Part shown: piece by piece, positions 49,005 to 60,988 of the stretch | Position numbering within the stretch: position 1 is the stretch's first letter | Layout: each line of letters begins with the position of its first letter | Assembly (NCBI GenBank): GCA_023053545.1 | Contig: JAKZAN010000005.1 | Location: 13,082,001 to 13,146,000, forward strand | DNA: 64,000 bases | Direction: 5' to 3' | Source: Lepidurus packardi | Taxonomy: Eukaryota; Arthropoda; Branchiopoda; Notostraca; Triopsidae | Notes under the pieces: model-generated | What the model saw: the letters and a program-made list of their open reading frames with translations, nothing else | What the model was told of the DNA's origin: nothing | Databases searched by the model: none | Translations under genes and position numbers: made by a program

Positions 49005-50280
49005 TTAAAATCTATGTTCTAACCCTAAACTTTCGCACGCGTACACAAAATGGGAAGGAAGAGGGGCCATTATGATTAGGTCATCCCCCAATACTTTAAC
49101 ATTGGGGAGATTTTCCAGATCTGAGGTAATAGAGGCCAGTTTAGGCAATTTGAGTGAAAATCGATGAAGAAAAGTGGGTAAAATCGTTCTTGAGCGCACA
49201 TTCAAGGATTTTAGAACAGACTCGGGCACTTGCTGGAATCCGGTCGCTCCTGAATTGAAGGGACCAATGTTCAAGGGCACGTTGAGGATGGACTGGACGC
49301 GGTTTCCATACAAATGGTCACCCAAGATGGGAGAAACGGATTTTGTCATCAAAATTCGCAACGTATGATGTTTCTCGGTGGAAGACGTTATTTCGACTAA
49401 CGAAACGGCTTCGAAGGGGTTCTGTCTAGGAGCCAGGGGCGTTGTAGACAGAGTTGAATGCCTCGCACGAACTAGTTTGACTAAACCTTTCTTGATTTGG
49501 TTGATCGAGAAATTTGTTTCTAAAATCGGCTAAAAATGCAAACAAAATGAGTAGAATTTGGGATTCGGGGACGGAATCTTACCTGTTTGCCTTCAAAGCC
49601 TTCAGCAGCGGCCAGAGTAAGTCCAAATTCTCGTGTTCCACTAGAATAAGGTTTAGGGGTTCCTAACGTGATGGCCAAGTACGAAAATAGTTCCATTTTG
49701 GAAGATTTGGCTTGCAAAAAGCAATTTTTAATGGTTTCCGTGGCTCTATCTGTTGTGGTTAGAATAACTGGGCCGCTCATATACCTGAAATAATGAAAAT
49801 ATACAAGTTTAAGCGAATAATTTTACAGTTACGTTTACCTCTCAGCAGATTTGGTAAGATTCAGATGTGGGACTGAGAGTTTTTCAGCTAAAAGAGGCAA
49901 GCTTTCTTCTAGGCAGTATGGGCTAGCACCAGCGCCGCCTAAAGTGCGTTTCTGGAGCTCTTTTAGACCTAGGCCCTTGCTAGGAACTCCGTAAGGTTTA
50001 TTGATTACGATTATTTCGCCTAAGAATGGGAAATTTAATACGAATCAGAGAAAGAGTATGGTTTGTAACCTGCGTTCATGAGTATAGAATTTGCTAGCGA
50101 GTCCACAAATTTTTCTTTGCTTTTCCAGGGATATAGAGCATTAAAAGGATGAATTTCCTTCTTTCTTGGAGCATTATTTGTAAGGATGTTGTCAAAGCCG
50201 AGTAATGGAAGGGCTCTTGCATGTGTCCCAAATGCCACTTTTTGTAGAAAAACTGGTTTAAGCAACTTTAGAGAACTCAT
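49005..50280 (-). CDS. RPUSD3: Mitochondrial RNA pseudouridine synthase-like protein (RPUSD3-like)
   Basis: Exons 50070-50280, 49839-50019, 49583-49784 and 49005-49529 on the minus strand; 372 residues. The N-terminus MSSLKLLKPVFLQKVAFGTH is basic and amphipathic, as expected for mitochondrial import. The core has IIVINKPYGVPSKG (RluA-type start of the fold), GPVILTTTDRATETI, PILGDHLYGNRV and MAPLPSHFVYACESLGL near the end. The last two closely recall human RPUSD3, which acts on mitochondrial rRNA/mRNA. In RluA enzymes the catalytic motif is HRLD; here the aligned stretch is KSAERYMSG (about 127-135), so the catalytic Asp is Glu. RPUSD3 of vertebrates also departs from HRLD. Enzymatic activity is therefore in doubt; a structural role in mitoribosome assembly is possible. 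Confidence 0.8.
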
Positions 50281-50785
50281 CTTAATAGCAGATGTATTAA
50301 AAAGGAATAATTTATAGTTCTAATATTTCTTTTTTGTCCAAAATCGAATAGCTGCTGCAACTTTTTTCGGTTCCACGCTTGTTTGTTTATTTGACTAAAG
50401 TCTGAAATCGATATCGCGCTTTGAGGCTCATCGTTTGCATGTATCGAGTTATCTTTCTAATCGTCCTCGATAACATTCTTCGTCGTGAACTAAACCATCC
50501 TGTGGCATTGATAAACGTAAGTTTCCTAAAATATCTTACAAATCCGGCGTGTAAACCATCAAAACTCTAGCTCATAAAATGTATCGGTTAATGTCAAGTG
50601 AATCGCCTTTCAAGATTCCCTTTTTGTGACCGGATGTTGAAGATATTCGACGATAAAATAGAAATCTTTTTTGACCCATGAGCGGTCTTGCCTTGTTTAC
50701 GTCGGTTGGTGAAAAAAGTCTCCAAAATTAAAATGTGCTTGCGATATTAGGTTGGGTTTCGTCGCACCCTCATCTCAACGTCAAG
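50281..50785. other. Divergent region RPUSD3-like / RPSA
   Basis: 505 bp between start codons. Probably contains the RPSA promoter and a non-coding first exon; an acceptor-like TATTAG at about 50746-50751 precedes GTTGGGTTTCGTCGC. Not resolved further. Confidence 0.4.
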
Positions 50786-52070
50786 ATGTCTGGAGGTACC
50801 GATAGATTCGCTCTGAAGGAAGAGGATATTACCAAGATGCTTGCCGCAAAAACCCACATTGGGGCTGAAAACACCGATTTCCAGATGGAACAGTACATCT
50901 TCAAGCGTCGTTCCGATGGTAAAGCTTATTCATAGCATTCACTTGACGACTTGTAATTATAATCTCTTGAATTAAGGTGTGCACATCCTCAACTTGCGCC
51001 GTACCTGGGAAAAGCTGTTGCTCGCCGCCCGTGCCATCGTGGCCATCGAGAACCCCGCTGACGTTTTCGTCATCTCCTCCCGCCCCCAAGGCCAACGTGC
51101 TGTCCTTAAGTACGGTCACTACACTGGAGCCACGCCCATTGCTGGCCGTTTCACTCCTGGTGCGTTCACCAATCAGGTCCAAGCCGCTTTCCGCGAGCCC
51201 CGCCTCCTTTTGATCATGGATCCCCGTGCTGATCATCAACCCATCGTTGAAGCTTCCTACGTCAACATCCCCGTAATTGCCTTGTGCAATACCGATTCGC
51301 CTCTGCGTTACGTCGACGTTGCCATTCCCTGCAACACCAAGGTAAACAATCTCCCACGTAGTAAATCCTAATTTTCTCCCACGTAGCAAATACTCGGAAT
51401 GTTTTTGAATTTGTAATGATGATTGGCTAAACTGAAATTCTATGCTGAATTCCTACCTTTAATCGCTTTACCGGATTCTGAACCAAATTCAAACAAATAT
51501 TCAGCGAGAAATTCGAAGGCTTGAAAGTTTGAAGTTTTTAATGTAAGATTTTGTACCTAGTCGGCTCACTCCATCGGTCTCATGTTCTACTTGCTGGCCC
51601 GTGAAGTCCTGCGTCTGCGCGGAACCATTTCTCGCGACCTCGAATGGAACGTCATGGTTGACATGTTCTTTTACCGCGATCCCGAGGAGATCGAGAAGGA
51701 AGAACAAGCCAAGGAAGCCGCTGCTGCTCCCGTTAAGGCCGTCACCGAGCCCGACTACGTCCAACCCGCTTCTACTGAAGATTGGGGTGCAGATGCTGCT
51801 CCCGGGGCCGTTTCTTCCTGGGCTGATGATGCGCCAGCATTGCCAGCTGCTCCCGCAACAACAGCAGCGGCTGCTGCTGCTGCACCAGCTTTTGCTCCCG
51901 CGACCGAAGATTGGTCCGCTGAAGTGGTACGTATTGATTATAATTGAATTATTATGAATCTTCGGTATATTAACTCATCGATTTTCATATTTTATTTTCA
52001 GCGTACTGATGATTGGACAGCACCAACCCCCGCTGGCGAATGGGGCGGTAACGCCAACAACTGGAGCTAG
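50786..52070 (+). CDS. RPSA: 40S ribosomal protein SA (uS2 / laminin receptor)
   Basis: Exons 50786-50918, 50977-51341, 51561-51926 and 52002-52070; 310 residues. Structural component of the small ribosomal subunit. The core is highly conserved: [89 protein letters not shown]. The C-terminal tail is acidic and Ala/Pro-rich with repeated DW motifs ([25 protein letters not shown]), ending [11 protein letters not shown], typical of the eukaryote-specific extension. Codon use is clearly GC-richer than in neighbours, as expected for a highly expressed gene. In vertebrates RPSA introns host snoRNAs; intron 2 here (219 nt) is the only one long enough, but I see no box motif I would defend. Confidence 0.98.
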
Positions 52071-52351
52071 ATTAAAGTGGCTTGTCACTTTTAACCAGCC
52101 GTGGGGTCAATACAGCCTCGTGGATTAAAATCTTAACTGCGTTTTCACTTGCGAAAACTGTGGGAATTTGACTTGACGAGTTGAGTCGTCTTAGCTAGTT
52201 TCCACATTTGTTTTTGGGGGGGAGACTTGTATTGACAGTTTCTTACTGGAGGTACCGAGTCTTGTGAAGTTGGCCGATAATGAATCGGGTTACTAAGCAA
52301 GATTCTTTTTTTTTTTTCTTTTTAAAGGACTATGAGAGTTTGAAGCATTTT

Positions 52352-55300
52352 TTATTTGATTTTAGCATGCGAATGGGATTTCGCACCTAGAGCTAAATGT
52401 TGTACTAAAGCCTCGGCGCAAGGATCCCTACCCCGGAACAGCCTAAAAGACTCGCTAGCGTGACAACTTCCTCCTTGGGATAACCACGTTTCACGGAATC
52501 TGCGAGAAATTCAAGAAAATTTAAACCAAATCAATGAGTTATTAAAACTCAGAAAAAATGTTTAAAAAACAGTAGCCTACATAGTATAAGTGAATCTTTC
52601 GTATTTTAAAAGACAAACTAAGAGCATTTTCGACATTTACCGTTGTCCAATTTTGGACACAGACGACCGGTCTTGAATATCAGCTTCTTGGAAGGCGCCA
52701 AAAACGTCTGTGGCAATTAAATGGGACCAGAAATGAGCATAGTACGACGCACCCCATTCGCCGCTCATTATATCGGCAAAACTGCAAGGATGAGCGTCTG
52801 TTTTGCTTAACGGAAAGGGGAAGAACCGTGGCCATAGTCGCTTCATCAGGTCCACCCAGAATTCCTTACTATTAAAATGAAAAGGCAAAAATTATAATTA
52901 AATTACTACTAAAACGAAAAGGCAAAAATTACACTTAAAAGGCCTAAAAAACTAGTTAATTATGATTACCCTGCGTGGATTTCGAGATCGAGAGAAGACA
53001 GATACAGTTGTTGGACTAAATCGTAGCCGGCCAGGTGTACGGAAGCTTGGGTTAAGTGATCGAACGTTTCTTGGGGCAACGAATGTCCGTTTTCGAAATG
53101 CGAGCTCACTTTCTGGACCGTTTCCCAATCTGTGAGCCAGCATTGCAGGAAATGGGAAGACACGCCTACCGCATCCCATTCCAGGTTGTTTAAACCTGCG
53201 ATTTCGCTGTAAGGCGCTTCAGACAACAAATGTTGAAGGGCGTGGCCAAACTAAAGAAGAAGGAATGAAACAAAGTTAATTTATATGAATTTTTAAATAA
53301 ATTCTTAACACAAGTTAAGAATTTGTTTAATAATAATTAGTTCTTACTTTGCCAAACAGCAATTTGACGTCATCAAAAGATAAAAGGGCCGGGATTCCGT
53401 GTAACGGTTGGGGAAAATTAAACGCTAGCGTAGCCAATGGCAGTACGCCTTGCTTATGTGAGCGGTTTCGGCAGCCAACCATCCAAGCCGATGTCTCTTT
53501 TTCGTACATTTTCTCGCCAGGTCTGCAAATTACAAGAAAATTGAAAAGAATGTTCATTGAAAAGAATAAGAAGAATTTGAAAAACTCTTATTACCGTAAA
53601 TAAGGGTCTAGGTAGAAATGAGCTAAAACGCGACCAGATTGATCGCTAATCCGGTATAACTGTACATTTGCGGCCCAAACTGAACCCTCGATTTCCTCGA
53701 TGACAATACCGAATAGTTCATTGGCCAAGTTAAAAAGGCCTTCCAAGACTTTGGGAAAGGGAAAATATTCCCTTAATTCGCCTTCTTCATAACTAGAAAT
53801 TCAACATAAATATGAACATGTAAATATTACTTGAATAATTTTGCAAACTCACTTGAAGACGGTTTTCTTTTGCTTCCTACGCCAATAAGGAACGTCCCAG
53901 GCTTGTAAAGTCCCCTCGAATCCTCTTTCCTGGGCGAAACTCTGCAACGATGCCAATTCGCGATCTTGCGCACCTTTGGCCGTCTCTAAAAGCGCGTCAA
54001 TCATACTCCTCACGTTTTCCACACTGCCTGCCATTTTCGTTTCCATCGACATGTGCGCGTAGGATTGATAGCCTAGCAATTTCGCTTGATCTCGGCGCTG
54101 GTACCGGATTTCCTCCATATGAAGACTGTTGTTTATCTCCTTTTCTAAAGCGGATGACGCTCGGATGCGATTGGCCATCCACGCATTCCAGCGCAGATCC
54201 GAGTCGGGGCAATACTCGAGGAACCTTGGCAGGATACTTGGATGTAGGCTTACTTTCCAAGGTCCACGACTCGGATGGGAACTATCGACCGCCATTGCTC
54301 TGAGCAAATCGGACGGAAAATCGCGCATAATTAGCGGATCGGTTATAATATGCCCAAACCGCTTGGTAGACTCCTAGAAACGATCGACAATCATTCTAGT
54401 TAGTCTAAATTTGCTGGAAATGAATTCAATGATACAGAGTCGAAACTCGAATGAAAGAATTTGGGGTTTAAAAATGAAAAATAATGGCAAATTACGTCAA
54501 TTTTGGCCCGGAAGGTTTTGCGTTCTTCATTCATCTTTTTCAGACACTTTTGGTAGTGATTTAGGGCGCTTTCGGGTAGCTCCAAACCATTGAGACGCCC
54601 TTCCAATACGAATTTCTTGACTAAACGTGTCTCGGTTTGCTTCAGCTTGGAATCTGGGCTTAACCAGCTCTAATGAATAGGTTTGAATTACCCTAAAGAA
54701 TGAAATTTGGCCTTCTGGATAAGGAAGAGTTACTTTGCAAGCTTCGTAGATGGGTTTGCTCTGGAATTTCTGCGAACGAGATTTGCGAGCGCGGTTGTGG
54801 ATGAGTTGGTAAGTTTTAGGAGGCATTTTGCTGGATTGGACGACGTATAAGGTCTTGGCGGTGCCCCAGGCGCAGTCCAAAGGGACAGAAACTTGCTCCA
54901 ATCGATCCATAACTGTTTCAAACCCCAGTTTATGGTCAGGGCCTAAGCAAAAATAGGAAAAGCGTTAACGTTGGATTTTATTAAAGATTTTTTAGGGTGT
55001 TACTCACTGGATAAATTCTCTTCGAGTTTCCACACGCAAGTTTCGTGTTCTAATGATAGTTTTCCTACACCACTGAAACATTGTTCGGGAGTTAATGTGT
55101 CAAATTCGGGGAGTTTTTCAGTTTGAAGGATTTGGTTTGTGGCTGCAGTGTCTGTTGGCACTTCTGGAATCCTGATAAGAGATTATAAAGTAATTTAAGT
55201 TTCATAAAAATATCGATTTGTCATTAATTATACGAGAACTCGGTGATGAATATCGTATTACACGAACGACAAATTAAAGTTAAAATACAATAATGAACCA

Positions 55301-55390
55301 TACTTACAAAACTATGTACGAAGTTCGGATGGCTGTGTTAAACCATGGGTTTCGGCTTAAAGTTAAGGGTGTTCTGAAAAGGGCAGCCAT
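52352..55390 (-). CDS. M3-family oligopeptidase A-like protein, predicted inactive (pseudoenzyme), mitochondrial-type N-terminus
   Basis: Ten exons on the minus strand: 55308-55390, 55008-55171, 54734-54942, 54496-54669, 53853-54373, 53595-53792, 53348-53522, 52970-53250, 52641-52868, 52352-52499; 726 residues, all phases consistent. The N-terminus MAALFRTPLTLSRNPWF resembles a mitochondrial presequence. The M3 fold is clear and closest to bacterial oligopeptidase A (PrlC): LGYQSYAHMSMETKMA, LQAWDVPYWRRKQKK, HFYLDPYLRPGEK, FNFPQPLHGIPAL, AGLNNLEWDAV, SFADIMSGEWGASYYAHFWS, RLFRGRDP. The zinc site is not intact. Where family enzymes have LFHEFGH, this gene has LFGKFGH (residues 505-511): the first His and catalytic Glu are Gly and Lys. 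The third ligand, 26 residues after the remaining His, is Gly537 (WDAVG instead of WDAVE). The frame and splice sites are otherwise undamaged. Confidence 0.85.
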
Positions 55391-56503
55391 AATTATGGAT
55401 TTTATAATAATAAGAACCAGAGCACAGATAACCCCAACCACGCTGGGGTTTGTTTATCTGTAACAGTCGCCCGCTAGATGTCTCACGTAGTTGTATCCTG
55501 GTTAGATCCATTTTTAAATACTTATTTGAAAGAAATGGGTTTCCAGTAATTTTCAAGATTATAATACATAAGGGAGCTTAACCTCTAGTCAAATATTCAT
55601 TTAAACATTATATTTAATTATTATTAAAATTAATCTGGGAAAATCGCGGTTCGCCGTGGGTGAACCGGGATAAGAAGGGTATGGTAAAAAGTAAACGGCG
55701 AACCAATTCAGACGGATGAACGGGATAAACCAATATGATCATGACTCGATTGTTCCAAAACTATTTAAAAAGTAAATCCAATAAAGGACAACCGTTGGCA
55801 TTAGATAACCTGTTTATAACTAAAATTCTACAATTATACGATACTTATCTTTAACATTATATTGACGAATATATATGCATTTATACATTATATGCATTTG
55901 TACATATTATATACATTATATGCATTTGACGAACAGTAAAACAGTACCTAGACCTGAAGTACTGTACGTACTCAAACGTATTCCAATTTGTTGCTCGTAG
56001 ATTTCGTTTAAGAAAATGGAAAAAATCATTCAAGAAAAGTGAAAAAATGGAAAATTGAAAAAATCAACGATCTATTAAGAATAAAGCTTAATTCCTTATA
56101 ACAATGGCGGCCGAACTTGGATGTTAAGGGAATAATGTACGACTTAATTGCTAATAAAACGTAAAGGGAAAATAAATTGATAATTGATGAATCATGATAG
56201 CTTCAATTGTGGTAAACGCCGATACTAAGAATTTAGGTTAAGTGACAGCGGGGATAAGGAAAGCTTTTCTAGTGACGCTGTTTAATGCGCACTCAGGAAA
56301 GTTTTCAAAGAATAGGATTGTATAAAATTGAACGACACTAAATAATAGCCTGAATAGTGGTGCGCTTAACGACTGGCTGTTGGGTGGGCGTGGGCATGGG
56401 GGCTGGCATATAGTGCGACTGTATATATCGAATACCATCACTACAGCTAAATAGTTTTGAAGGAAAATAGCTTCAGTTTCGTATGAACTTAGAGACAGGG
56501 AAC
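55391..56503. other. Gap between peptidase-like gene and second secreted-family cluster
   Basis: About 1.1 kb, AT-rich, with short ATTATATGCATTT-type repeats at 55865-55930 and an ACCCCAACCACGCTGGGGT hairpin near 55428-55450. No supported gene. Confidence 0.45.
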
Positions 56504-57708
56504 ATGAAGTTCATCTTTTGGGTGACAGTACCGTTGTATTGGCTATGGGCGGGTACCCAAGAGTGTGAGGCTGACACTCTGTGGACCCCCTTTGCTAGCA
56601 GTTCGCATTACTTCAACTTTCGAGTGATGTTCGATCCAAAAGACATAACATTCCCTCCAAAATACATTTCTAAAGGTACAATAATGCAGTAATACACAAA
56701 ATAGCACCTTAATGATAAGTTAATGTGGTTAGAAGTATCTGCGCTTGTCGCCAGGATGGATTGTAGCAATTCCTGTGCGTCAAACCAGTCTTGCCAAGCC
56801 TTTAATTTCTACGAACAGGAAAATTCTTATGTCTGCGAATTACTGCCCGAGAATTTCTGCGCAAATCAAACAAGAAAAGCATTGATAGTCTCCCAAGGAA
56901 GTTCCATATGGGATAAACTAAGCCCTGGAAGGCAGACATCTTGCTTTGAGTCAACACTACGATCACTGACAGTTATTCCATGTGAATTTCTGCGACCTGG
57001 ATGCCTCGGAACGTGGCCTGATTGCTTTAATTGCACCAAAACGTGCCTAGATTGTTCGGCTCGTGCAGCTACAAGTAAATCCTATACTTATTTCATTACA
57101 ATTAGCACAGTATTTTTAATTTTATTATGTTACCAATTGGATCAGTTTGTACCTTGTGGCCAGATGGAGATTTACGAGATTCGGTTCCTATTTTTGGTCA
57201 GTGCAGTGGTTTGTCCACTTTCTTATTTCGGCGACGACTCAATTACACTACCGGGAACATTACCCTGGATTATCGAATGTCTTTTGGGGATATTAACCGC
57301 TTGTACTCGTTGGGAGTGTATTCCATGCTCCGGTTTCTCTTCAAAAATCAAGCTAGCCATGATTTCTACTCCAATTACGATAATTGGTTCATCGATGCAA
57401 ACGGAACTTTGTCAAATATAACGTTTCATAGTTCATTAGCAACTCTCTTAAGCTATAGTCGCCCTGGTGATATTTTTCATCTTAATGGACATGCGTTAGG
57501 TCCTACTCCTTTTATTACTGTCATGGAGGATATTTACGGATGCGGGTCATTTTGGCTGTTGGAACCTAATAACGCCACCTATTGTCCGGGCGGGGAGTTT
57601 AGAATGTTGGGCACTTTTAGACCGCAAGTCAACAGCACAGGCATACGCTATCCTGGTGCTCCAGCTACTGAAATTTACGTTGTCGCGAGTTTGCTACTTG
57701 TCAATTGA
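56504..57708 (+). CDS. Secreted PAN-like family protein, copy L
   Basis: Exons 56504-56675, 56733-57074 and 57146-57708; 358 residues; phases 1 and 1. I chose the ATG at 56504 (MKFIFWVTVPLYWLWAG) over the in-frame one at 56483 because other family starts follow the same GGAACATGAA context and the signal peptide begins there. PAN-like part complete (SCQAFNFYEQENSYVCELL, NFC, TSCFE, GCLGTWPDCFNC, CLDC), but the usual RYxYxG after it reads ARAATS. C-terminal domain with CTLWPDGDL, LDYRMSFGDINR, DIYGCGSFWL and NATYCPGG. Exon 2 happens to be open past its donor for over 100 codons; splicing there is required to reach the conserved C-terminal frame. Confidence 0.83.
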
Positions 57709-58496
57709 ATCCAATACGACTCTTAATCAATATATCATAATCTTTAGATACGAATACATCAAAGCTTGCAAAGAGTTTTTGTATGCTTTTCCTTTTGCAC
57801 CGTATAGATACACGCTTGTATGGATAATATGGATAATACAGAAAATAGAAGAAAAAGTTAACTTTCTGTGTTTTACTGTTCTAAAAGAAAAACCTTATGT
57901 TCTAAAAGAAATCTCTTCACAAAATGTAATTTCTAGTAATTGTATAATTTTAACTGGGTAAACTGGATAAGTGTAAAGATTCCGCAACTGGAGCAAGGTT
58001 GGAATGCGAATTAACATTTGAATTCAATGAACCAGGAAGTTATTTAAAGCGTGGTTTGAACTTGCACGTAGTTCACTACACGTGTGTCGTAGTACTCGCA
58101 TGGTAGTTCACGCACTGGTTAATGGCGGATTGTAGAAGCTATAAACAACAAAGCTGATTCTGTCCGAAGCAATTCGCTTGTATAGCCTGTGCAAAGTGCA
58201 GGTACTAGCGTTCATAGTCGACCATTAACATAACAATACCTCCCATCAACCCAGGATGTTTATATTATATTTACTATAGTTTAAAAAAAGCCTTTTATAA
58301 GCTAAGCTGCACACACAAAAGCCGGGTTAAGAACAGGATTAAGTGCTTCCCTAATGATATACGGTATGGTACTACGATCTACGCCTTTGCCCTCCGTTGA
58401 CCTCCACTGATCAAAAAGGTTCTTGTCCTTTAGTTTTTCTTTCATGTTTCGTACAGCCAGAAAAGTCAGTACTCCAATAGACCCGGAAGCAGAAAC
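57709..58496. other. Gap between copies L and M; left part of the tandem duplication
   Basis: From about 57984 the sequence recurs at about 61198 (GCAACTGGAGCAAGGTTGG and onward), marking the left end of a 3.2-kb duplication. A TTTATAA lies at 58293-58299. No gene. Confidence 0.55.
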
Positions 58497-59857
58497 ATGG
58501 ATTTCTTTCGAGGGATGGGAGTTTTAGTACTGTTCTTTCGTATTGGTTTAGTCACTGGACACGGTTACTGGAGTATCTTAGTGTCAGGTCAATTTTACAA
58601 AGATTTTAAGCTCGCCGTTCTGGGTAATCCTTTCCCTTCTTTACGCATTTCTACAGGTAAGACGCTTTCTATACAACTTAATTGTAAAGTTAGAAAAATT
58701 CCTTTTTTTAATGAACATCAGATTTTAATTAATTACTGCGAGTGAATCTTTGAAGGATTCGGAGATTTCCAAATTTTATTCATTATTTGTGTCTTCATTT
58801 CTATTTATTTCTTTATTGTTGATTACGGTAAGTTTTCGGGATTGTAGCAAGGTTGGAATGCGGGAGAGTCTGCGGCAGTAATGCGGCTTGCCAGGGCTTC
58901 AACGTATACTATAATGTCACCTCTTTTGTCTGCGAACGGTTATCCACCAATCTGCGGTTAAATCAAAGTCAAATTGCGTTCGTATCCCAGCCAGGAGGCT
59001 TCGTTTGGGAGAAATTAGCCGGAGGCGCGGCTCTTCCGTTCATTGACCAAACCCTGAATGGTCTAGCCTCCCGTAATTACTGCGAAACCATCCGGCCTGG
59101 ATGTACCGGCCTTTGGCCTGGCTGTAGTAACTGCGTGCAAAGCTGTATTGACTGCCAGAATCGTTACAAGTACACTGGTAAGTATTCTCTAGCGAGAAGT
59201 GCCTATTTAAAGAAGAAATATCTTATCTGACCGGCCGAAATTCAAATATTTAGAATTAATACTTCCCAATTTGAAGGTCTTTTCACGTGTACCATGTGGC
59301 CGGGACCAGCTGGACCGGGCAATACTCCTATTGTCACCACTTGCTACGATCAATTAACCCATTTGATACGAAGAAATGTAAAATTGTCCAACGGACAAGT
59401 TACGGATCATCACATCTTGCCTTTCCGCGACATGAACCGTTTGTGCCGTCTGAACGTGTACAAACTAATGCAGTTCGCCTTTTTCACTATGAGTGCTCAC
59501 GGGTGGTACCAAGCTCTCTACTCAAACCCGTACATTGAAGAGAACGGTACTCTGACTGGTTTGACCTTCTTATCAGCTAATGACTGGCCAGGAGGCGATG
59601 GATTAGCCTTGGGTACCAATGCACTCACTCCCGCCCCTTTTGTTGTGGTCCACGACGATCGGTACCACTGCGGGTCACTTTGGTTGTTCAAAAAGGGAAA
59701 CGCCACCTACTGCCCCGGAGGAGGCGTTAGCTTCTTCGGTACCCCCCAATTTAATACCACGACTGGTCAAATGGTTGATACAGGTATTCACTGGCCATTA
59801 GCCACTACGAATAAACACGTTCTCTATCGCATGTACCTGTCTTTACTCAACAAGTGA
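58497..59857 (+). CDS. Secreted PAN-like family protein, copy M (divergent subfamily)
   Basis: Exons 58497-58656, 58833-59177 and 59277-59857; 361 residues. Signal peptide MDFFRGMGVLVLFFRIGLV. I placed the exon 2 acceptor at 58831-58832, which gives the family-standard 345-nt exon and VARLECGRVC; an acceptor 15 nt downstream is also in frame. This subfamily lacks two cysteines found elsewhere: DNxC is TNLR and the Cys before FE/LD is Pro-Phe (LPFIDQ). The last domain is also divergent: TCTMWPGPAG, HHILPFRDMNRL, DRYHCGSLWLF, NATYCPGG. It is nearly identical to copy N. Confidence 0.83.
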
Positions 59858-60373
59858 ATACTCCCGTTCGCACTTACCCAGCACTTCTGATTTTGGGTTG
59901 GAATATAATTATCCCAAACTTATCTAAGTAGTAAACACCTCGATGTATGGCAAGGAACTCAACTTACACGTACTTTACTTAAATTGCGGATTTTTCTTAG
60001 GTTATTAGAATTATAAAGAGTTACAATTTCCTTGTATCAGTACCTGTAACAAGGAATAGACTGTGATTGGTGATTCAAAACTTTCCTACACTACACAATC
60101 CCGCATTCCAAATCAATTTTGGTTCAGTGACCGGTATCGATCATCAAATATACCTCCTAAAGTCACGGTTCTAGACAAAAGTGGCAATAAATCGTGAAGC
60201 TTACTATCCGATACATTCAATATTCCCCGGTGCACCCCGTGACGTGGACTACAGAGGTCGAAAGCCAAGCCCAGAAATTGACATTTATTTAGGGTGTCCA
60301 GCTTATAGTAGCATTTAGCAAACCGATTGGGAAAACGCTTTTCCAGTGTTACTGGGAAGACCCTAACGGAAAC
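59858..60373. other. Gap between copies M and O
   Basis: About 515 bp, matched almost base for base by 63052-63521 in the second duplication unit apart from a 40-bp indel near 59960. No gene. Confidence 0.5.
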
Positions 60374-60988
60374 ATGAACTTCAATGCTTTACTAGTACTT
60401 TTGTGCTGGATTTCCGAAAGAGGGAGAGAGTGTGAGGCTGGTGCTTCATGGACCAGCTTTGCAACCACTCAACTTTACTCCGGATTGAGAATGATGACCG
60501 CCCCGAATGGTATTGCTCTCCCCGTGCGGTTGATTAGCAAAGGTATGACTAATGTATACCTCCTTAAATTTCTTTCGTGCGGTTGATTAGTAAAGTATCA
60601 ATAATTAATACCTCCTTAAATTTCTTAAAAAAAGTATAACATTGTGACTTTGTTGTGACCGTGTGACCCTGTGATTGTGACCCTGTCAAACATGATCGTC
60701 AATAGGTCCTATGCAAATGCAGGGGAATTGAAACCTAATGACTTTTTCAAACTCAATGGCCAGGCGTTAGGATCAATTCCTTTTATAACTGTCACGGAAG
60801 ATATCTATGGATGCGGATCATTTTGGCTGCTCGATCCCAGTAACCAAAAGTATTGCCCGGGAGGGATAATGAGGATGTTGGGTACTCTGAACGTTTCTAC
60901 CGAAGTACCATCAGGAATCGGATACCCCGGAAATCTGCCAGTCAACGAGGTTTTCAAGGTCGCCAGTATTTGGCTTCAGAATCAGTGA
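60374..60988 (+). pseudogene. Family copy O lacking the whole PAN-like exon
   Basis: Exon 1 is intact (60374-60542: MNFNALLVLLCWISERGREC to LISKG). The PAN-like exon and the first half of the C-terminal exon are absent; an imperfect TGTGACCCTG run (60640-60690) sits at the deletion point. The remaining tail has DIYGCGSFWL, but NATYCPGG is NQKYCPGG. An acceptor-like AG at 60721-60722 would join exon 1 in frame to 60723-60988, giving a 144-residue protein (LISKG then ELKPNDFFKLNGQALG), so a short product cannot be excluded. The sister copy P still has its PAN exon. Confidence 0.65.

Noticed and set aside
50901-51389. 162-residue minus-strand ORF
   Set aside because: Antisense of RPSA exon 2, which is fully explained by the ribosomal protein.
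51342-51560. snoRNA in RPSA intron 2, by analogy with vertebrate RPSA
   Set aside because: No C/D or H/ACA boxes that I could defend by eye.
56723-57421. 232-residue ORF running from the PAN-like exon into the C-terminal exon region of copy L
   Set aside because: After 57074 it is in the wrong frame for the conserved domain; splicing 57074 to 57146 restores WPDGD to NATYCPGG.
58848-59177. Alternative start of copy M exon 2 at GATTGTAG/CAAGG
   Set aside because: It is in frame, but the acceptor 15 nt upstream gives the 345-nt exon seen in C, D, E and N and the conserved residues before ARLEC.
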